The position numbers and the translations under genes were made by a program. 64,000 nucleotides of DNA from Rebecca billardiae RCC1528. Taxonomy: Eukaryota; Haptophyta. Of this stretch, positions 1 to 9,462 are shown one piece after another. The notes under the pieces are model-generated. The model did no database searches and was not told the origin of the DNA. It was given only the letters and a program-made list of their open reading frames with translations. The DNA lies in the NCBI GenBank assembly GCA_965240325.2, contig OZ251252.1, positions 744,001-808,000 of the forward strand, written 5' to 3'. Within the stretch, counting starts at the first letter, position 1; each line of letters starts with the position of its first letter.

Positions 1-287
1 GCGGCGGCGTGGCACACGCCGGTCACGTCGCGGTCGCGCCGGTCCAGCAGCCAGGTCGCCTGCCCCGCCTGCTCGCTGTTCGCGAAGAGCACGATTAACG
101 AAACGTTGGCCGAGCGGCCGACGCGCACCTCGAGGCCCTCGCCACGATGGAGGCCGGCGGTGAAGGCGACGAGGCCGCGCGGGAGGAGGTCGTCGAGCTC
201 AACCGACGCGTGCTTCACGCCCAGGCCCGGCCGCGCGAGCGCGGCGAGCGCGCACACGCCCGCGAGCGCGGCGTGCGCGCGCGGCAT
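1..287 (-). CDS. Secreted/targeted protein of unknown function, N-terminal part only
   Basis: An open frame runs from an ATG at 287 to the left window edge, giving about 95 residues with no stop. The first 20 or so residues (MPRAHAALAGVCALAALARP) form a typical hydrophobic signal peptide. A soluble stretch with a beta-like pattern follows (LEVRVGRSANVSLIVLF). The protein is therefore probably secreted, or sent to the ER or plastid. I do not recognise the family, and the remainder lies outside the window. It is head to head with the plus-strand gene starting at 418. The overlapping plus-strand frames are Arg/Ala-rich with no recognisable features. Confidence 0.55.
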   Translation of the reverse strand, partial: MPRAHAALAGVCALAALARPGLGVKHASVELDDLLPRGLVAFTAGLHRGEGLEVRVGRSANVSLIVLFANSEQAGQATWLLDRRDRDVTGVCHAA

Positions 288-417
288 CGCCAAGGGCGGT
301 GGGGGCGGCGCGCCTCCCTGACGATCTGTGCAGGCTGGCTGCTCCCATTTCTGCCGCGCCTTTTCGGACGGGTTTTTTTTTTTCGCCGTTTGCCGTTCAG
401 GTTGGCGGCGGGCGCGC
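288..417. promoter_or_regulatory. Short divergent intergenic region
   Basis: These 130 bp separate two start codons pointing away from each other, so they should contain both promoters. A T-run at 371-382 followed by a pyrimidine-rich stretch ending in CAG at about 400 looks like a 3' splice site. The plus-strand gene may therefore have an intron in its 5' UTR. No TATA box is evident. Confidence 0.35.
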
Positions 418-1568
418 ATGGTGGCTGTCGACGACGACGGCAGGAGGGGCAAGGCTGGCGTGGCCGGCGTGGCCGGCGCGACGCACGCGCGGGGCGCGGC
501 CCCGCGGGCGACCCCGCCCAACGCACGCCGCCCCCAGAGCGCCATCCTGCTCTCGGCGCGGCTGCACGACGCGCTCAGCGCCGACGGCCTCGACGCGCCG
601 CGGCTCGCGCGCCGGCGGCGCGGCTCGGCGGACGACCGCGCGTTCGCCGCGGCGCTGGCCAAGTCGTACCCGGGCGGCGAGCTGCCACCGGGGCACCCGC
701 TGCGCGAGCGCCCGCCCCCGGAGCCGCGCGCGCGCGACACGCGCCTCAAGCCCGGCACGCCCGCGTGGACGTTCGGGCGGGCGGGAGCGCCGCGCGCGGA
801 GCACCTCTCGACGTCCGGCGGCGGCGGCGGGCGCGGCGGCGGCGGTGGCGGCCGGGGCCGTGGCGACGCGCCGGTGGCGGCACGCTCGCTCAGCGCGCAC
901 GAGCTCGACGCGGCGCTCGCGCTGCTGCGCGAGCGCGCCGTCACGGGCCTGCGGTTTGGCCAGCCTCTCGAGCCGCGCGCGCGCTTTGCCGAGCTGCTAG
1001 AGTCCGGTGCGCTCCCCACCCGGACTTTTGGGCACCATGAGGTCTCGGTCCGGGTGGGTCCGGGGCCGGCGGCGTTCCGCCCGCCGACGGAGCTGCGGGT
1101 CGGGGAGGAGGTGCTCGTGCCCTCGCGCGCGCGGGAGCGCGTGGACGACCGCAGCGCGTGGCGAGGCGCGTACGGCTCCCTCGGCGGTGCGCGCGCCGCC
1201 GCGCTCGCCCTCGGGCGCCGCCGCGCTCGGCGCGCCGCGCGCCGCGCACGCCCCGGCGGCACGCAGACGCGCGCGCGCGCACGGCGCGCCTCCCCACCGC
1301 GCGCATCACGCGTCCCCACCACCCCCGCCCGCGCACGCCCCCGCTGTGCCCCCCACCGGCAGCGGGCCCTTCGTATGTGCCGCTGGACTTCCCGCACGAC
1401 TGGCTACGCACCCCGGGGGGGCGCGACGGCCCGGCGCACTCGCAGTATGGCTTCTCGCTCGACTCGCGCTCGACGGTCGATCTCGAGCCGCGAGATCGCG
1501 CGCTGCGGCGGGAGGGGTACTATTACGTCGGCAGCGGCGGGAACTATGCCGGGCGTGGCGGGCGGTGA
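418..1568 (+). CDS. Unknown protein, two exons
   Basis: Exon 1 runs 418-1186 and exon 2 runs 1363-1568. A GT-AG intron (1187-1362) joins phase 1 to phase 2 cleanly, giving 324 residues. Without splicing, the frame continues into low-complexity Arg/Ala sequence. With splicing it ends in a plausible segment containing YVPLDFPHDWLRTPGG and a Gly/Tyr-rich tail. The first half has a charged Ala/Arg region with a poly-Gly stretch near residue 140; a helical segment (SAHELDAALALLRERAV) and a FG-type motif follow. No known domain is recognised. A small palindrome (1478-1498) lies within exon 2 and encodes DLEPRDRA. It recurs in the neighbouring gene and is treated separately. Confidence 0.6.
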
Positions 1569-1880
1569 CGGGGGCGCGCCGCTGCTGTCATCCAATCGAG
1601 TGCCAACTGGGGCCCACGCCCGCCGCTCTCCGCGCGAGCGGAATCCGTTACAGTACGGAATCAAAGCCCCATAGAGGGCGCCGGCGATTTCAGATTCCGG
1701 AGCGGATCGACGGTCAGGCTGCGACGACGGTGACGCACCACCCGGCTTGGTGACGCGGTCCGGCCAGTGCTCGGCTCGTCCGAAAAGCGGCGAGTTTGCA
1801 TCAGCAGCTTTCCTCCCCGCCATCATCGCGGGCTTGTTGCTTGCTGCGGGGCCTCACAGCCGCCGCATCCTCCCGCGCCG
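1569..1880. other. Spacer between two plus-strand genes
   Basis: This 312-bp gap holds the 3' UTR of the upstream gene and the promoter/5' UTR of the WD-repeat gene. I see no convincing gene, repeat or RNA in it. Confidence 0.4.
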
Positions 1881-4304
1881 ATGGGCTCGTGCGCGAGCGC
1901 GCAGCGGCGCGAGCGCGCGCAGGACGCGTCGGTGCACGCGTCCGCGTGGGCCGGCGTCGTCCGCGCGCGCGCCGCCCACCGGCACGACCCGCACAGCGCG
2001 TGCGTCAAGGTGATTCTCGTGGACGAGAAGGAAGCGCACATCATTTACACGGGCTCGTGGGACGGGCTGGCGAAGCGGTGGGACCTGCGCAGCGCGACGT
2101 GCGAGCTGACGTACACGGGGTGCTCCGACGACATCATCGACATGGCGCAGTGCACCACGCCCTGGGGCGCCGACCTCCTCTTCGCGGTCGGCGGGCCGCC
2201 GGGCGTGTGCTGCTGGGACCGGCGGGACGGGACGCTGCTGGCGGCGTACAACGTGAACGAGGACGCGGCGATCGACTTCGTGGCGTACGCGGTCGCGGCG
2301 ACGCCCGTCGCGATCATCTGCGGCCACGCCACCGAGGGCATCCTCAGCTGGGACCTGCGCGAGACCCAGCTGCAGCCGCCCGAAGCGGCGGACGCGGCGC
2401 CAGGCGCGCAGCGCAGCCCGGCGGGCTCGCCGAAGCGCGGTGGTGAGAGGCGGGCGCTGGCGGGGCGCGGGAAGGAGGCGGAGGGGGAGACCTCGCTGCT
2501 CGGCGTGGCGGCGCACGCCGTGCCCAACGCCGCGAACGCCGCGTGGACCGAGGCGCAGCGCGTCGTCGACGAGTCCATCCGAGCGGCGTGCGAGCTTGTC
2601 GGGATCGATCTCGAGGCGCGAGATCGCGCGGCCGCGGCGGCGCGCCGGCAGCAGCCGACGCACAACCCGTCGGCGCAGCCCGAGGCGCGGGACGAGAACG
2701 GGGTGCGGCTGATCTTCGAGCCGATGCGCTTCGGCTTCGTCGGCACCATGCCCACCTCGCGCGGCACCGTCGCCTTTGTCTCGTGCTCGGGCGCGATGGC
2801 GATGCGCGTGTCGCAGGCCGAGGGCATGGCTCGGCAGTACCTGGCTTCGGCGCACACGTACGAGCAGCCGATGCTGATCCAGCCGACGCGCACGCGGCTG
2901 TTCCGCCGGCTGGCGTACCGCGCGCGGAGCACGATCAACTACTGCCTGCCGCCCGCCATCTCCATCCCGCCCGAGCGCCACTACTGCGCATTCCTGTGGG
3001 ACGCCGATTCAGGCATCTGCACCGCGGTGCTGGCGTGGCAGCACAGCGCGCCGCTGCGCGCGGTGGAGTTCTGGGGCTCGCACTCGGTGTTCACGGGGGA
3101 CCTGTCCGGGCTGATCGTGCAGTGGCGCGTGCCCTCGGGCGCGCCGGTGCGCATCCTCCGCTCCAAGCAGGGCTCCATCCGCGACATGACCGTCCTGCCC
3201 CGCTTCCGCTGGGAGCTGACACTTCCGGTCGGCGGGCGGAAGGTTTCGTTATTTGAGTCACCCGCGCTGATCGCCGGCTCGTCGCGAGGCCCGGCGCTCG
3301 TGGCGTTCCCGCTGCGCGAGCCCGAGCCGGAGAAGGACCGTGGGCGGCAGCGCCGGCCGAGCGAGCTCGCGCACTCCTCCGCCTCGCTCGGCGAGGTCAA
3401 CCGCCATCTTGCCGTCCGCGGTCAGCAGCTAGCGTCCTCGGCGTCCGCCGCCGCCTATGGCTGGGTAGAATTGCCGTATGAGGGAGCGGCCGCGGCCGGG
3501 CTGGCGGCGGCGGACTCGCTGTTCTCGCTGGTGGTGACGGGGAGCCGCGTGGTCACGGGGCACATCGACGGCCAGCTCTTCGAGTGGTCCAAGCGCCGCT
3601 TCGTCCGCCGCATCGACGACCCCGCCGCCGCGGCGCAGGCGGCCGCGGCGCGGCGCGCAGAGTCAGTGGCCGAGGTCGGAGGCTTGTATCTCGGCGGGCC
3701 GAGATCGCCCTCGCGGCGGTTCTCGCTCCTCGCGCGCGCGCCATACACGGGCGAGATGGTGTCGCCGGAGCCTCGCGCCGGGCCCAGGCCCGGCTTCAGA
3801 GCCGGGAGTGCCGCCGCCGCCGACGCCGACGCTCCTCCCGGCCACCACGTGTTGCACGCCGCCGGCGCGGGTGGCAGCGGCCTCTCAGCGGGCAGCAGGC
3901 TATCGGCTGGCGGCGGCGGCGCGGCCGGCGGCGGCAGCAGGCCGTCGGTCGGCAGCAGCGGTGGCGGTGGTGGCGGCGGCGGCGCGCACGCGCCGACCGT
4001 GCAGGACATCGCGCGCCTCACGCGCAACTTTGAGAAGTGGGACTCCGACAACGACGGGCTGGTCACACGCGACGAATTTCTGGAGGGGATGCGGCAGATT
4101 GTCCAGTCGTCCGGCGCGGAGGTGGGCGGCGTGCCGCGCGAGCTCTCGGTGCGCGACGCCGAGCGGATCTTCGACGCGCTCGACACGGACTCCACCGGGC
4201 GCATCGACCTCGTCACCTTCAAGCTGATCTCGAAGAAGCTGCAGGACCGCGACCTGATCAACACGCGGTTGCTCTCGCGCCGCGCGTCGTCGCTCATGTG
4301 GTAG
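1881..4304 (+). CDS. WD-repeat protein with C-terminal EF-hand pair
   Basis: This 807-residue protein has no obvious intron. It begins MGSCAS, a classic N-myristoylation plus palmitoylation signal (Gly2, Ser6, Cys4), so it probably sits on a membrane face. The first half contains WD-like blades, for example TGSWDGLAKRWDL near residue 57, EGILSWDLRE near 155 and a block ending DLSGLIVQWRVPSG. Another blade, VVTGHIDGQLFEWSKR, lies near residue 560. A Gly/Ser/Ala-rich linker leads to two EF-hands. The first loop (721-732, DSDNDGLVTRDE) has every canonical calcium ligand. The second (768-779, DTDSTGRIDLVT) lacks the acidic residue at position 12 and may bind calcium weakly. The likely role is a calcium-responsive, membrane-anchored scaffold. 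The start was chosen for its acylation motif. The partner and pathway are unknown. Confidence 0.82.
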   Translation: MGSCASAQRRERAQDASVHASAWAGVVRARAAHRHDPHSACVKVILVDEKEAHIIYTGSWDGLAKRWDLRSATCELTYTGCSDDIIDMAQCTTPWGADLLFAVGGPPGVCCWDRRDGTLLAAYNVNEDAAIDFVAYAVAATPVAIICGHATEGILSWDLRETQLQPPEAADAAPGAQRSPAGSPKRGGERRALAGRGKEAEGETSLLGVAAHAVPNAANAAWTEAQRVVDESIRAACELVGIDLEARDRAAAAARRQQPTHNPSAQPEARDENGVRLIFEPMRFGFVGTMPTSRGTVAFVSCSGAMAMRVSQAEGMARQYLASAHTYEQPMLIQPTRTRLFRRLAYRARSTINYCLPPAISIPPERHYCAFLWDADSGICTAVLAWQHSAPLRAVEFWGSHSVFTGDLSGLIVQWRVPSGAPVRILRSKQGSIRDMTVLPRFRWELTLPVGGRKVSLFESPALIAGSSRGPALVAFPLREPEPEKDRGRQRRPSELAHSSASLGEVNRHLAVRGQQLASSASAAAYGWVELPYEGAAAAGLAAADSLFSLVVTGSRVVTGHIDGQLFEWSKRRFVRRIDDPAAAAQAAAARRAESVAEVGGLYLGGPRSPSRRFSLLARAPYTGEMVSPEPRAGPRPGFRAGSAAAADADAPPGHHVLHAAGAGGSGLSAGSRLSAGGGGAAGGGSRPSVGSSGGGGGGGGAHAPTVQDIARLTRNFEKWDSDNDGLVTRDEFLEGMRQIVQSSGAEVGGVPRELSVRDAERIFDALDTDSTGRIDLVTFKLISKKLQDRDLINTRLLSRRASSLMW

Positions 4305-7300
4305 CGACGACGAGACCGGCTGCCGTGCCCTGACGCGCGGTCCGGTGGTGGCGGGGTCCGTTGGCCGCCGGACTCGCCCCCGCGCCCGGCTTACCTCGTC
4401 AGCGCGCCGCCATGCGCATCCGCGCGCGCTTGGGCCGTGTCCTCTCCGCTGTCCAATGCTGCGACGGCGCGTCACCCAGTGCAGTCAACTCGGCGTCGGC
4501 CCAGGTGGCGGTGCGCGACCGCGCCCGCGGACTGACAGTGTCAGTGACGCGGCCGAGTCCCGGTCGCAGTAGCAGTTGTGGGCCGCGCCGCCGCTGATAT
4601 AGCGCGCGCGCGCGCTGCGCTGTGATATACGGGCGCATCGCGCTGATACGATGTCGATGATACATATCCTTATGGCCTGGCGCGAGCCGTATGATATTGA
4701 TAGCCGGCTGCGGCGGAGCCCGGGGCGGGGCGCCGGGCGGCGGCGGCACGGGCGCATCGGATTCGGCCACCTGACCGAACCTAAGCTCAGCGCGGCCTCT
4801 CAGCGGTCAGCCCCGTAGCAGCAGCCGCCCTGCCGTGCCCGTGAGCCGGGCTACTGCTGAATTCAGTCTCCTGTCTCCGGGGGCGCGCCGTGCCCGTGGC
4901 CTGGCTGACAGCCTGACAAGGCTCCGACCCGGGGTCGGCGGAGGACGGCGCCTCGCGCCAGGGCCGCGTCCCGCTACGGATAACGGAGGCGGGTCAGAGC
5001 CCCACTGGCGGGGGTGCGTGGCCCAAAATCCAACTTCCTGTCGTCTTATTGATGAGATGACGAGGCTCTCAAACTTCGGGATATGTCAATATTCGCCTGA
5101 AATGAGCTGGGGTCACGCTGACAAGTTTTGCGAAAAAATGTCACATACTGGAGATATATACGACCTCACGAATCTCGACGCGATCTCGGCAACATTAGTA
5201 GGGGAGATACACGATCTCCAAGGTGATCTCGCTATATTTGCACCAGAATCGCACCGTCTAGATCATCACATTTTGGCAGTCTGAAATTGGCACAGGCGGA
5301 TTCTACACCCTGCTGGAATTAAGCCTAAACGAACTTTTAAAACGGCGGACTCAAACAGTTACTACAAACCGAGGAGATATTTCGTCATATTTCGAGATTT
5401 CGGGAGATTATGTGTCATGCACTCGGGAGTGTAACGGTCGGAGCTCTCGGACCCCACTAGCGTCCCGCTCGCAGGACCGTCAGTGCTGGCCCACTGGCCT
5501 GAGACTGGCCGTCGACGTAACCGTCTGCGAGTCATCTGCTGATGCCCGGTGATCGGCCGCACCGTCCCTCCCTGACTGAGCTGGGAGCCGGCGCGGCCCG
5601 CCGCCGCCTCCCTGCCAGTTTACGTCAGCTATTGCGCTACTACATGTAGGTGGGTCCCTCCCAACTGGGGCGATATATTCTGGGGCACTCAGAATGACGT
5701 CCTAGATTTTGTCTCTCACCCAGAATCGACGCTATAAATGCGTCCCATCGGGGCGGAGCAAAAGTTTCGACCTCAAAACCTACTCCGCGTGCCGTCGCGC
5801 GGCCGAGCGCGCGCGCGCCGCGCCAGTAGTGTCACATAGAGATTTTGCGAAGCGTTACTTCATGGTTATGGTGGCTAGATGGCGACATGCGATCGAAATT
5901 ACTTATTGACAACCGTTGACACCCGACCGAACCATTTTATGAAGCAAAGAGTGGGGCTCTATGCTGTGCGCTGATACCTCCAACAAACTACAGCAAGATC
6001 GAGCATATTACCCACTTCATATATAGCCACTTACCCGTATATAGTATGAGTGTTACCCACTTTATATTGACCGTGGATGCGGTTCACTATGTATTCAAAT
6101 TCGTTCCGATATGTGGGTACGTTTGTTGGGTCATCGAATAGGCGCCGAGCGACGCGGACACAGGCAACCCGGGCCGCAACCGGACTGCCTGCGAGTGGCA
6201 GTGTTTGTGGCGGGCTGCGTGCCGAGGCACACACCATCGCCCGCCACCGAGCATGCCACCGTCGTCACACGGGAGCCCTCCGCCGTCGAGGCTGGACTAT
6301 CAGCCAACGCCACCGCCGGAGCTTGCCGCGTTCGGCGGCTTCCGTGCTCGTACTCCGCGTGTCACCGGTCGTCGTATGCCCACCCGCGTGAGGCCGCCAC
6401 CAGTCCATGACTACCGCAGCTGCAGCCCATGCCGCCGACGATGCCTCCTACCATCTTCTCGCCAGGCAGCAATACGATAGGTTCACCGACGCTGCTGCTA
6501 GGCTGAGAGCACTCAGCCAGTTGGCCGGCGAGACGTCAGATGGTTGAGCTGCTGGCCTAGCCATCACGTTGCGGCTTCCGCTCGCTCAAGTACACCCAAC
6601 GTGACGACGAGAACGTGCCGGGCAATCATCAGACATGCGTCTGAGGGGTCTACTACGCCTAGCCGTAGAGTTGCTGAGTACGAGTCTTCGCAGACCACAA
6701 GCGGAACGAGTGGGACCACCCAATGGCAGGAGCAACAGCGTGGGGTGGCACCCGCGCCTGTCAACGCGACCGCGTTCTGTCAAGAATGGACCCATATCCT
6801 GCGACCACCCTCGAGCACCGCATACTATGCCCACACTCGGCATAGGGAAGGATCGCTGAGCGCCTGCTGCCGCTGTCAAAGGCCCTGCTGATCTTCCTGG
6901 CGCTGGATCGTGCACACGGATGGCAAGTCGGCGTGCTCGCCGCACATCGCGGCGGCTTCTCAGCATCCCAAGTCCTCAGTGCACCCATCCTAGGCCTGCT
7001 GGTCGATGATTGGTACCAACCCCCACCAAACACGCCCTCTCGGAAGTCGCCAATCGCTCACATGGCTCCCCGAGAGCCCGGGGCTGGCTGTCGTGCGTTC
7101 TCACGAGCAGCTTGCGCACAGCCCAAATGTCACCTTCACGGTGCGTTGAGCTGCTCAAGATGGCGGGAGCGTCAAGAGCATGCCCGTGCACGACACTGGC
7201 CCATGCCTCCCGTCGCCTGACCCGCATGTGGCAAAAACTGACCCTGCTCGAAGGCACGGGTCGAACACCCGCCGATCGATTCAAGTTGTCTGTACGCGTC

Positions 7301-7860
7301 TAGCCGGGCGAGAGTCAAACATGCGGGCACGTGCCAGGCGGGGGATGTGTGACCACGGATCCCATCCGTGAGCACGCGCAAAGCGCTGGAGCGCGCGATA
7401 GGTGTTGGCTGTGGTCTACCCGACACACGGCGGCTCGGTCGCGCTGGAGAGGCGCTCCGACATCGTCGGGAGCGTTCAGATCGGACCTCGGCCGGCGGCC
7501 CGGCGATTTTCCCGAGCCGCGCCCCGCGCGAAAGAAATCAGGCCAGAAAACCCGGTAAATGTTTAAAAGACCGCTGGAAAATCGCCAGGGACCCACCTAC
7601 TACATGCACTTACTCATCACGACTCGGCTTGAATCATACGGCCGCCCGTCATCACTACTCAAAATCAGCCACGGCCGGCGGCGGCTGACCGCGACTAGCC
7701 CGACTTTGGCCAGCGCGCGGGACCGCGCGCCAGACCGGCTGACCGCCGGGAGTGGCGCGGCGGCGGCCGGCGGGCGGGGCAGCGCGGGACCGGGCGCCGC
7801 GGCGGTCGGTCCGAGTGTCCGTCGCGGGGGCGGGCCGGGCTGCCTGGCGTGACATCTCGG
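4305..7860. other. Long intergenic region without convincing genes
   Basis: About 3.5 kb separates the WD-repeat gene from the minisatellite at 7865. It is clearly less GC-rich than the flanking genes and contains only short, unrelated ORFs in all frames. 5130-5420 is dense in GAGAT/ATCTC words, including several imperfect inverted copies. I found no tRNA-like structure, coding motif or intact transposon in it. Confidence 0.5.
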
Positions 7861-7864
7861 AATC

Positions 7865-8190
7865 GCGAATGCATGTATTCCCGTCCAGCTCAGCGGCCTC
7901 TGCCGAGCCACCTGGTCGGGCGCTGCCTGGCGAGTGGCGGACACACTCTCGGATGTCATCCCGACTGATCGAATTTGGTGCGTACGTACTCCCGCAGTTT
8001 GACCCGGCACCGAGAGTGCTCCGAGCGGCCTCTGCCGAGCTAACCTCAAACCTGGTGGCGCCCGCGGAGTGCCTGGCGACATCTCGGATGAGTACCCGTC
8101 CAGCTCAGCGGCCTCTGCCGAGCACCTGGTGGCGCTGCCTGGCGACATCTCGGATGTAACCGTCCAGCTCAGCCTCGGTCGAGCGGCGGG
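7865..8190. repeat. Diverged minisatellite (unit about 64 bp) overlapping a gene end
   Basis: Near-copies of one unit begin at 7882, 8024 (partial), 8097 and 8161. Each starts around CGTCCAGCTCAGCGGCCTC and ends around GGCGACATCTCGGATG. The two cleanest copies are 64 bp apart. The last copies overlap the C-terminal codons of the minus-strand gene ending at 8105, so the stop codon of that gene lies inside a repeat unit. The older copies to the left have drifted and are interrupted. Confidence 0.75.
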
Positions 8191-9079
8191 TGGCGCGCCT
8201 GCTGGCGAGGTCGCGGCGCTCGTCGTCGGCGGCGCCGCTTGAGGTGCTGCTGCTGCCGCTCGTCTCCGCCGCGGACGCCGTGCGCGACGAGAGCGCCACG
8301 GAGGGCGCGCCCGCGCCGCCGAACAGCCGCCCGACGGACGAGCCCGCGGCGGCGATGCGCGCGAGCTCTGCGCGGACGCGGTCGACGCGCGCGCCGCCGC
8401 CGGCCTCGGCGCGGCGCTTGTCGCCGGGGCGCTTGGGGTACGCGCCCGCCTCGCCCATCGCCTCGAGGTGCTGCGCGAGCGCCTCGACGCGCGTGCGCTC
8501 GAGGCCGAGCGCCGTGCGGTCGGCGAATGCCGCCGCGGACGCGGGCCGCTGGCCGCTGCGGCCGCCGTCGAGCGCCGCGGATCCAAATGGCGTGGGCGGC
8601 GAGGGCGGCGGCGGCGTGGCGGCGGAGCGGCGCAGCGCGTCGGCGGCGCTGAGCCGCGACGCCGGGCTCGCCTCGAGCGCGCTCAGCGCCGCGTGCCTGC
8701 GCACAAGCTCGGAGGAGGCGGGCGAGGGCGCGCCGCCAAACAGCGGCGGCGACGCGGTGAGGACCGAGGCTGCCGAGAGCCGGTTGGGCGCCGGCGTGAC
8801 GAGGAGGTCGCGCGGCGACGCGCCGAACGCCGGCGAGGCGGAGGACGGGCAAGCACGCGGCACGTCCGACGGCGCGCCGTACGGCGAGCTCCGCCGCGCG
8901 CCGCCGCTCGCGCCGAGCGCTTGCGCGTCGGCGGCGCGCCGCAGCGCGTCGGCGCGCACGCGCGCCACCTCGGCCGCCTGGCGCTCGAGGAGCGCCTCGG
9001 CCTGTGCGGCGGCGGCGAGGTCGGCGCGGGCAGACTCGAGCTCGGACTCAGCGTCCCACGCGCGCTCGTCGTGCAGCAT
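8105..9079 (-). CDS. Unknown coiled-coil/low-complexity protein
   Basis: This 324-residue frame starts at an ATG at 9079 with GGCC immediately before it. Residues 1-55 are a strong Ala/Glu/Arg helix with heptad-like spacing (ESARADLAAAAQAEALLERQ), probably a coiled coil. The middle is Ser/Pro/Ala-rich and probably disordered. A second helical segment follows around RTRVEALAQHLEAMGEAG. The C-terminus (AELDGYIRDVARQRHQV) is encoded by a minisatellite unit, so unequal crossing over could change its length and final residues. A CCAAT box (ATTGG on the plus strand at 9201) lies about 120 bp upstream. No family is recognised. Confidence 0.55.
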   Translation of the reverse strand: MLHDERAWDAESELESARADLAAAAQAEALLERQAAEVARVRADALRRAADAQALGASGGARRSSPYGAPSDVPRACPSSASPAFGASPRDLLVTPAPNRLSAASVLTASPPLFGGAPSPASSELVRRHAALSALEASPASRLSAADALRRSAATPPPPSPPTPFGSAALDGGRSGQRPASAAAFADRTALGLERTRVEALAQHLEAMGEAGAYPKRPGDKRRAEAGGGARVDRVRAELARIAAAGSSVGRLFGGAGAPSVALSSRTASAAETSGSSSTSSGAADDERRDLASRRATRRSTEAELDGYIRDVARQRHQVLGRGR

Positions 9080-9462
9080 GGCCGCCGGTGGCCGCTTCGG
9101 TCGGCACGCCGCGCGTGCTGATGACGATACAGCGGGCGGCGGAAGTGCCCTGCAGCGGAAGCTGTCGTCGAAGTCGTCTCGCGAAGGCGCCTGTTCATCG
9201 ATTGGCCGGCGCGGCGCCTCCTGGGTGACCTGGGTCTAGATCTGGGTCACGAGATTGAAGATATGGGTGCACACTGCACACGCGTCAAACCGCGCCATTC
9301 GCGTATTCATCAGCGCCTAGGTGGTACATCACTGTTTCTATGATTCAACGACATTCAAGAATCGTGCAGTTCTATGCGCAACTTTGCAATGTTGAGCGCT
9401 GCTCCGGCTGCAGGTCCTGGGCCAAACGGCTGGCGGCAGGACCGACGACAGCCGGGACCCGC
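9080..9462. other. Spacer between two minus-strand genes
   Basis: This gap holds the upstream region of the 8105-9079 gene, including an inverted CCAAT box at 9201-9205, and the 3' region of the transporter gene. No gene is supported. Confidence 0.4.

Noticed and set aside
4835-5284. A 149-residue plus-strand ORF with mixed composition
   Set aside because: No domain is recognisable. It begins in GC-rich noise and ends in the GATCTC-rich repeat area; likely chance.
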